From assembly GCF_033568475.1 (NCBI RefSeq), contig NC_133121.1:196674664-196738663 (forward strand): a DNA stretch of 64,000 nucleotides, given 5' to 3'. Positions 10,172-20,316 of the stretch are shown piece after piece. The notes beneath the pieces are model-generated. The model searched no databases. It had not been told where the DNA came from and saw nothing but the letters and a program-made list of their open reading frames with translations. A program made the translations under genes and the position numbers. Numbering within the stretch: the stretch's first letter is position 1; each line of letters opens with the position of its first letter. The DNA comes from Henckelia pumila (taxonomy: Eukaryota > Streptophyta > Magnoliopsida > Lamiales > Gesneriaceae).

Positions 10172-10897
10172 ATCTTGACTCGGAACATCTTACCAAAATG
10201 TCTTTATTTAGCAAGATTTCCATGTTTTCCAAAGAGGACTTTGACGATTGGAAGATTCACATGCAAGCTCATATGTCAGCTTTAGATGATGACATGTGAT
10301 TTGTCATCACTGATGGACCTCTCACAATCACCAAAGTAAATACTGCTGTGGGTATTTCCAGTGGTGGGCCAAAATACATCGAAAAGACAAGAATTGAGTG
10401 GACTGCTGAGGATAAGAAGAAGGAAAATCTTGACAATGTTGCAAAAGATATCTTGTACAAGACCCTGGACAAGAATACTTTCAGTAAGATCAAGATGTGC
10501 AAAACAGGAAAAGAAATTTGGGAAAAACTGATTCATCTTGACTCGGAACATCTTACCAAAATGTCTTTATTTAGCAAGATTCCCATGTTTTCCAAAGAGG
10601 ACTTTGACGATTGGAAGATTCGCATACAAGCTCATCTGTCAGCTTTAGATGATGACATGTGATTTGTCATCACTGATGGACCTCTCACAATCACCAAAGT
10701 AAATACTGCTGTGGGTATTTCCAGTGGTGGGCCAAAATACATCGAAAAGACGAGAATTGAGTGGACTACTGAGGATAAGAAGAAGGAAAATCTTGACAAT
10801 GTTGCAAAAGATATCTTGCACAAGACCTTGGACAAGAATACTTTCAGTAAGATCAAGATGTGCAAAACAGGAAAAGAAATTTGGGAAAAACTGATTC
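10172..10897 (+). repeat. 363-bp head-to-tail duplication inside gag
   Basis: 10172-10534 and 10535-10897 are nearly identical direct copies (period 363, a multiple of 3). Each begins ATCTTGACTCGGAACATC, includes the gag start codon and ends CTGATTC. Both carry the same in-frame TGA after the GATGATGACA stretch, so the stop arose before the duplication. Confidence 0.9.
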
Positions 10898-12180
10898 AAC
10901 TTTGCGAAGGAAATGAGCAGACAAAAGAGAACAAACTATCTGTTGCTACCCAAAAGTTTGACAACATCAAGATGAAACCAGTAGAATCAATGACAGAGTT
11001 CGATGAGAGAGTTAGTAGCATTTTGATTGAACTCAATCCTCTGGGAAAAACATATCCCAACAGGGAAGTTATCTTAAAAGTTATTTGAGGCATTCCCAAA
11101 GAATGGGATGTGAAAACGATGGCAATGAAAGAATCAAAGGATTTGAACAAGTTGGAACTACATGACTTGTTTGTTGATTTAAAGGCCTATGAGTTTGAGT
11201 TACAAACTCGAGAAGAGGATCAGTCTACCTCTCACCTGACCAAGGCCTTAACTGCAGTCAAAATAGAATCACCTACTCAACCAGAGAAAACTGGAGAACA
11301 GCTAAGCAGTGATGCTATGTCATTGTTCGTAAAGAAGTTTGGAAAGTTCATTAGAAGAAATAAGGAAGGATCATAAAGAAGAAAATTTCAAAAGAAAGAT
11401 GCAACTGAAGAACCAAGAGGTTGCTTCAACTGTGGAAAGACATGATATTTTATAGCTGACTGTCCTAAACCAAAGAAAGATGAGAAAATCTCAACAGAAA
11501 GAGGAAAGAAGAACTTTGAAAGAATGAGAAATCCAAGAGATGCCAAATACACTTTGAGAAAGAAGTATGAAGCACTGGTTGCAGCGGATAACAAAGCAAA
11601 ATGGGCCGAGACTGATAGTGAATCAGAAGAATCCAACTGTTCATCCAGATCCAGTGAGGATGATGAAGAAGTGAAGTGTCTAATGGCCAATGATCATGAG
11701 CAAGCATCCACAAGTCACCAGGTATTTGAATTTAGCTCTGAAGAATTCACTAGAGAAGAACTCATCACAGCACGTCACGAAATGGCCAATGAGTACCATA
11801 AATTGTCCATAGCATTTGATGACGTCAAAGAAAAGCACGAGGATCTGCAAGACACCTCTACTGTACTCATTTGGGAGCAATCAGTTGAGAAAAATAATCT
11901 TGAAGCAGATATTACCAAGCTTAAGACTGAAAATGAGCAACTTAGGATTGATTCCTTGAATCTTACAAAGGAAAATCAAAACCTGAATGACCTAGTAAGT
12001 TCATGGAATAGATCATCAAGTATGCTGACCGAGATGCATGGTTTACAAAAACCCTTAAATGACAAAAGTGGCCTAGGGTATGCTAAAACAGATGACATCG
12101 GTGAATCCAGTACTCTACCCAAATTGAATATGTGCAAAGGAAAGTTTATAAACTTTGTACGAGAAATTAGAGAAAATGAA
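10198..12180 (+). pseudogene. Broken gag of the SIRE-like copia element
   Basis: It starts MSLFSKIS and encodes a UBN2-type gag (about 10315-11330), a zinc knuckle (RGCFNCGKT, stop, then a Tyr where the knuckle His is expected, then ADCPKP at about 11415-11465), and a long acidic coiled-coil tail (11524-12180: KWAETDSESEE, KTENEQLRIDSLNLTKENQNL). A long gag with a coiled-coil tail fits SIRE-type elements. In-frame stops occur at about 10299, 10662, 11086 and 11374. A 363-bp stretch is duplicated. Protease, integrase and RT are missing: the sequence changes at 12181 to a gypsy LTR. Confidence 0.8.
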
Positions 12181-13215
12181 TGATAAGATTTCAGCATTTT
12201 AATTATCACGAGCAAGGAAACTTTGGGTTTTTTGAATGGGCTTTTGGAGATGTATAAAAAGAAATCAGATCGTTAATGGAGAGGAGAGCCGCCACACACA
12301 CAAAAAATCAGAGAAAAGATTTCTGGGATATTTTGGAACGTGACCATGTGATTTTCTGAAGGAAATCTGGGCTTAATTTGAAGAACAAAGACGAAGATCG
12401 AGAGTCCGAACACGGCATCGCATCGACGGATTTGTTTTATTTATCTTTTATTTATTTAATTCTGATTTGATGTTGAATTTTCTGAACATGAATTATTGTT
12501 TTCAGAATTTTATTATGAACTAAATTTTTAGAGTCTAGAGGTCGGATGGAATCTGGTGTAGACGCTTTCATGAATTTTTAATTTGATTGAATTCTAGTAG
12601 ATTAATTGTTTTTCTAGAATTGATTGTCTTTTCAATTACTTGATCAATAATTGAATTGTAATATTTTTTTGAAATGCGGCACTCGGGAGAGGAGATTTTG
12701 AATAGGACCATTAGAAAATACACTGTTAATTATTTATACAACTCGGGAGAGTGTATAATTTTAACAGAGCTTTTGAAAAGAACATTGTTTTGAATAGATC
12801 ACTTCAAGTAGATTCTTAATAGGGATATTGAAATTGAATTGTATTTGATAAAAATTATTTGTTGCTCGGGAGAGGAAAATAATAAACTTAAGTATTTTTG
12901 GCTATTAATTGACTGAAATTCATGAAAATTAATTAATTAGGATTGATTTTTGTTGAAACCAGGTGAAATGTAAACCTCTAGACCATTTTTCCTCTGATTG
13001 ATTTTTTTATCTGAAAGTTGTGTGCGTGCTATCAAAAACTCATTGATTATTTTATTTTCTGCAAAACCTCTCAGTTATTGTTTTTTTAGATAAAATTAGG
13101 ACTAATTTAATTACAAGAACTGCATATTTTTATTTTACTCTCTGTGGGAACGATACTTGATTTATCATTATATTAAAACTTGACACTTGTACGCTTGCAA
13201 GCATTTTTCACAACA
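12181..13215 (+). repeat. Gypsy (Athila/Tat-like) LTR, copy 1
   Basis: It probably starts TGATAAGATTTC, matching the TGATAAG start of the next LTR, and ends ACAACA just before AGTTTT and a tRNA-Asp-type primer site. The U5 end contains CTGTGGGAACGATACTTG, as in the other gypsy LTRs here. It interrupts the SIRE-like element exactly at 12180. The left boundary is inferred from the shared start motif. Confidence 0.55.
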
Positions 13216-13221
13216 AGTTTT

Positions 13222-13239
13222 TGGCGTCGTTACCGGGGA
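13222..13239 (+). other. Primer binding site, tRNA-Asp type
   Basis: TGGCGTCGTTACCGGGGA, two mismatches from the TGGCGCCGTTGCCGGGGA site typical of Athila/Tat gypsy elements. A leader of about 120 bp follows, then the next LTR begins at 13360. Confidence 0.8.
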
Positions 13240-13359
13240 GTAATTTTTTGATTTTTTTAGTTTTGTTACCAATTAGTCTAAGTTTTAATTTAAAGCTTTA
13301 TTTTATTTTATTTTATTTTAAAGTTACTGATTGATTTTTTTGTGTTCTTAATTGCAGTT

Positions 13360-14755
13360 TGATAAGTGAATTTTTATGCATTATTTCGTGATAGATTTAT
13401 GTCTATTTTGTTTGCATTCATATTATTTTTATGTGTTTTTATGTGTTTTAGTGCATGTGTGTGTATTTCACTCCCCGGGTTAATTTTGTAGGAAATGAAT
13501 TGTTGCAGAGTGAATTACGGAGCAGCTTTGTTCAAAAAATCAAATTTAATTTTAGAAAAATCCAAATCCGATCTTCACCAATCAGATTAACTTTCAAGAT
13601 GTTTTGAAACTTCTGTCCAAATTTCATCTCGATCCGAAGGCTAGATCCTGAGATATGAATTTTTTAAAATCATTGCTCGGCGCAGAAAATTTGTACTGCG
13701 CGCGCGCGAGAATCAAGCTCGCGCGCGCGCGAGTTGCATGTTCAGACCTCTGTTTTTTACTTCTGCGCGCGCGCGAGGCCTATGCCGCGTGCGCGCGTGT
13801 TCCAGGGTCATATGTGTTCCGAAAAATCCTCGTTTTGAGAGGAAATTAACTGGTAGGCGTTCCGGACCATATATATATACAAGATATAACATATTTTTGA
13901 GGGTTCCGAAGTCCCAACAGGCAGAGAACGCACAACGCAAAGGCGAGAGGCGGTTACAGACTTGGAAGAGAAGATTTTTCTTTTCTTTTCTTCTTCTTAT
14001 TTTTATTTTTATATTATTATTTTTAATTATTGGATAGTTTGTTTTCAATCAAGACGGCGTGATTGGGCCGAACAAATTTATGTAGAAAACTTGGATGTTT
14101 GTTTGGGATTTTTTATAGTTGATTTTATTTTATTGATTGCCAGATTTATATTTGTCTTGTGAATATTCTGATCAACTGTTATCTTGCATGTTAATTGATT
14201 CCAAGTCGACAGAGGAGGTTTCGATTTTGATCACTTTGATAATCAACATATTGTAAAACCGACTAGAAATAGAATTCGGTGTCAGTGTGCGGTTTGGTGT
14301 AAACTGAATTTTCATAAATATTTAATGCATTCAAATTTGATTAGAATTACGAAAGATTAGTTCATCAATATTTGAATAGGTTTGATTGTTCTAGAAATAG
14401 TCCTTTGAACAAATTAGGAGAATTCCCGTGAATTAAGATTAAATCTGAGTTCTGAATCGACTACATGTTACATGATTTGTTCGGTACCTATGTGTATCTT
14501 GGTTGTCTTTGTTTTAATTATTTTTATTATTAGTTATTTTTATTCTTATTTCTTAATCAGTTTTTATTTTATATTCTTATTTTATTTAAATCAAATTGCT
14601 TTTTTATGATTTCGTCTAGATTAAGCTAAATAATTAATTCTTAAGAATTGACTGCAGTCCCTGTGGGATCGATACTTGGACTCTCTGTCCACTTTACTAT
14701 TACTTGACCTGGTATGCTTGCCAGTAGATTTATATCAGACCGATTTAGCCGGTCA
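13360..14755 (+). repeat. Gypsy (Tat/Athila-like) LTR, copy 2
   Basis: It starts TGATAAGTGAAT and ends GGTCA before AGTTTT and a tRNA-Asp-type primer site; 1396 bp. A TATA stretch (TATATATATAC) lies at 13870-13880, just downstream of alternating CG hairpins. The U5 end carries CCTGTGGGATCGATACTTGG. It has a diverged counterpart on the opposite strand at 15233-16412. Confidence 0.7.
13690..13800. repeat. Alternating CG tracts forming hairpins upstream of the LTR TATA box
   Basis: Four runs of CGCGCGCG-type sequence occur in about 105 bp. The first two are an inverted pair (CGCGCGCGCGAG, 7-base loop, CTCGCGCGCGCG), giving a strong hairpin and possible Z-DNA. They lie 70-180 bp upstream of the TATA box, in U3. 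Confidence 0.8.
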
Positions 14756-14761
14756 AGTTTT

Positions 14762-14780
14762 TGGCACCGTTGTCGGGGAC
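14762..14780 (+). other. Primer binding site, tRNA-Asp type
   Basis: TGGCACCGTTGTCGGGGAC directly downstream of LTR copy 2, a slightly mutated Athila/Tat primer site. Confidence 0.8.
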
Positions 14781-14894
14781 TGTTTAGTTAATATTAGGAT
14801 AGATTGTTTGTTTGAGACTAGACATTTTTTTTTCTTGCATTATTTTTTTATTTTTAATTTTTAATTATTTTTTTTCTTACTTGTGAGGTAATTG

Positions 14895-15205
14895 GAGATG
14901 GATCATCGACAGGTGTTCACAATATTTGGCCAACAATATTCGGAGCCCTTCTATGCTGCTTGGGGGAGATTCAATGATTTGGCTAACAAGTTTAGATGTC
15001 ATGATTTTTCGAATTACACCCTCACAAAAAATTTTATGGTGGTTTGGATGAGATTACAAGAAGTTGGGTAGATTCTGGAGCTTTGGCCACTGGCAGTCAA
15101 TTGTTTAGAAGAGATGAAGACAGTGAGATGCACTTGTTAAATGTTATGGCAGATTTCGACTACCATTGGCATTGTGATCCTTCATCTATCCTAATATTAA
15201 CTAAA
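14895..15205 (+). pseudogene. Gypsy gag fragment between facing LTRs
   Basis: One frame reads EPFYAAWGRFNDLANKFRCHDFSNYTL. After a frame change it reads EITRSWVDSGALATGSQLFRRDEDSEMHLL and NVMADFDYHW. These are pieces of a gypsy gag core. The rest of gag and all pol are gone; the fragment sits between LTR copy 2 and an oppositely oriented primer site and LTR. Confidence 0.65.
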
Positions 15206-15210
15206 CAGTA

Positions 15211-15226
15211 CCCGGCAACGGCGCCA
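15211..15226 (-). other. Primer binding site, tRNA-Asp type, minus strand
   Basis: The minus strand reads TGGCGCCGTTGCCGGG, an exact match to the Athila/Tat primer site core, next to the minus-oriented LTR starting at 15233. Confidence 0.85.
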
Positions 15227-15232
15227 AAAATT

Positions 15233-16412
15233 TGACCACTTAATTCGGTATTTACTAGAAAGTGCACTAGGTCAAGTTATAGTAAATGGATAGAGAGTCC
15301 AAGTATCGATCGCACACGGACTGTTGTCAATTCTCAAGATTTGATTATTTTACTTAATCTAGACAAAATAATATAGAGGATTTTGAATTGAATAAACTAA
15401 GAATTTAAAATAAGAACTTCCTAAGAAATAATAATTAAAATAGCTAAATATAAAATTAATTAAAACGAGAAAACCAAGACACACGCAGGTACCAAATAAA
15501 TTATGCAAACAAGTGACAAATCTAAGATCCAGATTTAATCTTAAATTACGACGAATTCTAATAATTTATTTAACAGTCTATTTCTAGAGCAGTTAAACCT
15601 ATTCAAATATTTACGGATAAATCTTTCATAATTCAAATCAAATTCAAATGCATTAGGAATTATGAGAATTCAGTTTTCACCTAAAGCCGCATACTGAAAT
15701 CGAATACTATTTTTAGTCGGTTTAACCATAGTCAATTGTTGGGGCGATCGAAATCAATTCCTAATCTGTCGACTCAGAATCAATTAACATGCAAGTAAAT
15801 AATTGATCAGGTTATTCACAAGAACAAAATATAAATCCAACAATCAATAATTTGAAGAAAAATCTAAAAATATCAAATCAAAATCCACATGTTCGACATA
15901 AAATTGTTCGGCTCAATCTCACGGTCTTGATTGAAAAAAAAAACTATTCATTAATTGAAAATAATATTCAACAAAAGTTTAATAATCTAAAGAAGAAAGA
16001 AAGAAAAACTCTAATGGAGCGTTCTTCAATCTCCAAGCCTCCGCCCTAGTAGTCGTCCAAAAATTTGGCAAAAGTTTTTTCAAAGTTGAGATCCCTTCTC
16101 TTTTATATTCTCTGCCAAAAACACCTTATTTTCGCCCCAACTAGGTGTCCAATATTGCCCAAAATAAAAGAGTTTTGAAATTTCCAAATTATGCGCGATA
16201 TTAATTTTCAAATTTTGCGACATGTACGGACCCTAGAGGTCCGTGCATGAGTCCATGCATTAAACTGAAATGCCGATCTTTTTACAAAGATGCACGGACC
16301 CTTATCAAGACCCATACATGGGGTCCGTGCATACCTCCCTATCAGCGCGCAGTTTTCTTGAAAAAAAATCATATTTCGAGTTCTAGCTGTCGGATTGAGC
16401 TAAAATTTGGAT
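15233..16412 (-). repeat. Gypsy LTR in inverse orientation, truncated
   Basis: Its reverse complement matches LTR copy 2 along its length: the primer-proximal end, the CGATACTTGGACTCTCT block, the GTGCGG block with ACTGAATT (15680-15710), and the CTAGAACTCGAAATATGA-like block near 16370. A TATA motif (minus GAATATAAAA) lies at 16101-16110. The U3 start is missing: at about 16412 the sequence passes into a gypsy protease fragment. Confidence 0.7.
16215..16335. repeat. GGTCCGTGCAT inverted repeats upstream of LTR TATA
   Basis: GTACGGACC, GGTCCGTGCATG, TGCACGGACCC and GGGGTCCGTGCATA alternate in orientation over 120 bp. They hold the same position relative to the TATA box as the CG hairpins do in LTR copy 2, but with different sequence. 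Confidence 0.65.
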
Positions 16413-17790
16413 CTAGTAGCAATCAACTATAGATCTATTAGTAGTTAGAATATCAATCCCAATAATGCAGTCGAAGTCATCCATGACCAGAATCATCAAG
16501 TTAGCACTAAGCTGATACCCCTCAAAATCCAAAGTGCAACCAACCACTAGTCGCTTAGCTAATACCTCTTTACCCATCGGAGTCGATACCACTAGCAAGA
16601 CGTCTAAAGGGATAAACGGTAATAGAAAAGTGCACTGAGATGAATGAGTGAGACGCACCAATATCAATCAAGACATATGCAGGAAAACCACATAAACTAT
16701 AGGTACCTGCGATCATCCGGTCACTGTCAGCCTCCGCCTGCTCCTGATTCAGTGAAAATACTTGCCCCTGAACACGTGGCCGTAGGGAATAATGACCATG
16801 GGAAGAATTCTGAGAGTGTTGCCGCTGTGAATGCTGCGATTGCTGGCACTGCTGCTGATACTGCGGTTGCTGCTGCTGGACAGATTCTTGAGAACCTCTA
16901 GAATCTCTATCTGCTCCCATCAGATTTGGGCCATCCATCTTCATATGTCCCTACTGTCTGCACTGGAAACATGCACCGGTCGTACGAGGACACGGGCCTG
17001 GGGTATGTTTACGCCTACACTGCTGACACTGGCTCATCTTCTGGCCACTGAAACAGTGCACTCCGCCAGATCCGAAAGAAGAAGAAGAAGTACCTCCCTG
17101 CTTATTGAAAGATTGGGATCTCGGACCCAAAGAGCTAGCCGGTCTGGATGAGGAAGAAACCATGGACCTATTCCTCCGAAGACTGTCCTCTTCCTGGTGA
17201 CAATGGCTCACCAAACCCTCATAAGTCATGTCGCTGCCCACCGCAACAAGCTGATGAATCTCAGGGTTAAGACCATGAAGAAAGAGATCATAATTCTCCT
17301 CGGAACTACTGGCGAACTGAGGACAATAAGGGAGAAGCTCAAAGAACTTTTTCTGGTACTCATCAACAGTCATCGTTCTCTGCCGCAAACTCAGCAACTC
17401 ACTGGCCTTCGACTGTCGCAGGGCTGGAGGAAAGTATAGCCTCTCAAAATCAGTCCAAAACTCTGCCCAAGTAACTACTCCTCTGGCTGCAATAAACGGT
17501 CCATAAGTAGATCTCCACCACTTCCTGTCATTAACCTCCAGAAGAAAACCCAACGTCTCCATCTTCTGTTCCTCGGTGCACTGGAACTCTCTGAAACAAT
17601 TCTCCATGCGCTCTAACCAGTCTTCAGCAACTCCAGGTGCCTTACCTCCTACTAAAGGCTTAGGACTCATCTGTAGGAAACGTTGCATACTGAATCTCCT
17701 TCGCTCCTCGCGGTGTCTGTGACGGTCATGTCTACGATCATCATGATCGCCCCATCGTCCGCCTCCACTGTCGTGGCTTTCATCTTAGTT
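16413..17790 (-). pseudogene. Gypsy gag-protease remnant (chromovirus-like)
   Basis: Read from 17790 downwards: a charged start with an early stop, then gag from 17688 (LVGGKAPGVAEDWLERMENC, MTVDEYQKKFFELLPYCPQF, FLHGLNPEI), a Ser-rich linker and a zinc knuckle CFQCRQ, stop, GHMKMDG, in which the last Cys is replaced. A Gln-rich stretch follows, then the retropepsin region VLIDIGASHSFIS (the catalytic DTG/DSG now reads DIG) and, after a frameshift near 16640, MDDFDCIIGIDILTTNRSIVDCY. RT and integrase are absent because an LTR abuts at 16412. This is a dead fragment with at least two stops and one frameshift. Confidence 0.8.
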
Positions 17791-17854
17791 TGTCATCTGT
17801 CAAATAATAACAGATAATGTTTTAATTCGATTTACTAATTCCCAGTTTCAATGC

Positions 17855-17866
17855 GCTCTGATACCA
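17855..17866 (-). other. Primer binding site, tRNA-iMet type, minus strand
   Basis: The minus strand reads TGGTATCAGAGC, exact, five bases from the LTR that starts at 17872. It links the LTR to the gag-protease remnant. Confidence 0.9.
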
Positions 17867-17871
17867 ATAAA

Positions 17872-19423
17872 TGTAGTGACCCTACCCGGATCCACTACCT
17901 AATCAGAGTAATTAACGCATGCAGTAAATTAATTAAAGCGTAAAGAGCGGATAGTTTAAATACAACAAATCTAATCGGAAGAATACAACCGACGACAGTA
18001 AAAATGTATAATACTCTTATACAACCATATCAAAAGTTTAGGGTATCAAATTCCCTAACAACTACCTTCACTCAGGTACCAGCCTCAATCTTGCTGCGAA
18101 CCTTCGGGACCATCCAGCCTCAAACCTGCCTTGCTACAAGGTATCCCAAAAACACCAAACATAGGGGCGTGAGCGACTACTCTCAATACGAAAGCAATGA
18201 TATATAAACAAATATGAGCGTTCAAATTACTTTAAAATTCTGGGTAAAATAGTCTGCTCAGGGGCGCCATGAATATACAGTGCCGTGCTAAGAGAGCGAC
18301 TCCGCGGGATACTCGTATATTCCCCTATCACTATAGCGTCTACTCCAGTGTCGTGGTCGCTCCTAGTGATAACAAAACCGGTGGCTGAGCCTCCCCAGAC
18401 ACGAATACATAAGGAGTAACTCATCATCGATGGAAACTGTCATGACTCACATCATACTAGATGCAGTCTCATATAAATCATGAAAGTGCTGAAGCAGTAA
18501 AACATGGAATACAAAACACATACAAATGCAACATATAAGCATATATATCATATCGGCTATCTCGGTCAGTACTTACGTACCTCTAACACTGCAGGACAAA
18601 TCCTAGCACACCATTCTAGATCTCATTCCTACAAGTCCACACTACTGCGGCTACAATGAAAACACCCATGCATCACTAATTAAGCTCTAAAAGCCTTAAC
18701 TAAGCTATTCAATACTCCTAAATATTTTTAAAAAACCAAATCTATACATGCATCCGTCGTCAGCCCGCTGTTGACGATTGCCTCAAAAACTTAGGCACAG
18801 CTCCGCTACTAGCCCCGTAGTGCCTAGCCACTTTCGTCTCGTCAATAGGACGCCTAGAAAGCCTTTAAAATGCTAGAATACTACTAAGAAGAAGAGAGGA
18901 GAAGGTAACTCAGTGCATCTCCAAATGAGCTCGGCACCCCTTTATATAGGCGGAGATCGGAGTGTTCGATCTCGAGTTCGGAGCCTCCGATTCGGATCGA
19001 ACGGTCCGAACCCTACGTCTGATCCCTCATGGCCATACGTGTGTCTATCTTTCAAAGGACTCTTGTCGACACACCTTCGGAGCCTCCGATCCTCCTTCGG
19101 AGCGTCTGAAGTCTTCTTAGTGACGTCACCAATGACATAATATATTTTGGACAGCTGGCTGTCAGATTTCGGGGCCTCTGAACTCCGATAGGATCGTCTG
19201 AACTCTTCAGAGCTTCCGATCCTCTAGTCTTAACTTCCGAACCCTCCCTAGTTCGGACCCTCCGATCCCTTACTTCGGACCGTTCGAACTTAGGAAAAAT
19301 CCTCGGCCCTTACTCGACGTCCTGAGTTTGATTATCAATTATCTAATCACGTTTAATTTCAAATTAAATTTATTAATTGTGATTAATCCCTTAATTACCT
19401 TATATTAGATACGGGTCACTACA
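17872..19423 (-). repeat. 5' LTR of the gag-protease gypsy element
   Basis: On the plus strand it runs TGTAGTGACCC to GGGTCACTACA (1552 bp), with unusually long terminal inverted repeats. A TATA box (minus CCTATATAAA) lies at 18941-18950, about 475 bp from the LTR start. A cluster of TTCGGA/TCCGAA motifs lies immediately upstream (18955-19300). Transcription would run leftward into the gag remnant. Confidence 0.8.
18955..19300. repeat. TTCGGA / TCCGAA motif cluster in LTR U3
   Basis: At least six TTCGGA and seven TCCGAA or TCCGAT words occur in 345 bp, often paired as TTCGGAGCCTCCGA palindromes. They sit directly upstream of the LTR TATA box. The same kind of cluster recurs in the neighbouring LTR fragment at 19840-20165. 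Confidence 0.75.
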
Positions 19424-20316
19424 AATACAAGGATATCATGGTAGATAAAATGCAACACATAAGAATGCATACTCAGCTGGATATCTCAGTTAGTACTTAC
19501 GTCCCTCTATAGGTCAGGTCTAGGTGAACAGCCTAGTTCAAACCTATAATCAAATGTATATCATATCACTGATACTATTCTAAAAGCCTTAATTAGGCTA
19601 ATAGATACTCCTAAACTTATTAAGGATCTCGGATTATTACCTGCGTTCGTTGTTAGCTCACTGATGGTGATGGTCCCAAATTCTAGGTAGAACTTTGCTA
19701 CGATCCCGGTAGCACCTCGCTATCGCCCGGCCCTCAAGACAATGCCTAAAAAACCCCCAAATATAGATTAAGAACGAGAGAGAAGCTGAGTGAATTCGCA
19801 TTCTGAATCGAGGGTCTTGACCTCTATTTATAGATAGAAATTCGGAATTTCCAATATGAGTTCATAGCTTCTGATCGTGCCTTCGAATCTTTCGATCCCT
19901 CACCACCGATCGCGTGTCCTGTGATCGGACAAATCACTATTGCAGGCGGATTTCAGAGCTTTCGATCCCTAGTTCGGAGCTTCCGAATTTCTTTGAGTCA
20001 AATCACTAATCAAAAACTCATACCCTGTCTGTCTGGGAGAGCTCGGATGTTCCGATCTCGAGTTTGGAGCTTCCAAACTACTCGGTGCTTCAGAACACAT
20101 CATTTCCATCCAAACCAGTTCGGATCTTCCGAACTTTACATGCCCTAGTTCGGACCTTCCGAATTGCTCAGACCCTAGATACCCTTTAGGCCATTTTCGA
20201 ACGTCCTGAATCCGATTTTCTACTTATTTCCCTCAAATAATGGTTTCTTAATCATATTTTAACTATTTAAACATGTTTAGATGGTGTAATTGCTCGATTG
20301 GAGTCGGGTTACTACA
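19424..20316 (-). repeat. Older LTR fragment of the same gypsy family
   Basis: On the minus strand it starts TGTAGTAACCCGACTCC at 20316. It contains a TTCGGA/TTCCGAA cluster, then TATA (minus CTATAAATAGAGG, 19821-19833), then a stretch matching the neighbouring LTR (CAGTTAGTACTTACGTCCCT near 19487 versus 18566). It stops inside the LTR where the neighbouring complete LTR begins. Confidence 0.65.

Noticed and set aside
16644..17439. Plus-strand frames over the gypsy gag-protease remnant
   Set aside because: Shadows of the minus-strand gag, which has clear domain matches.
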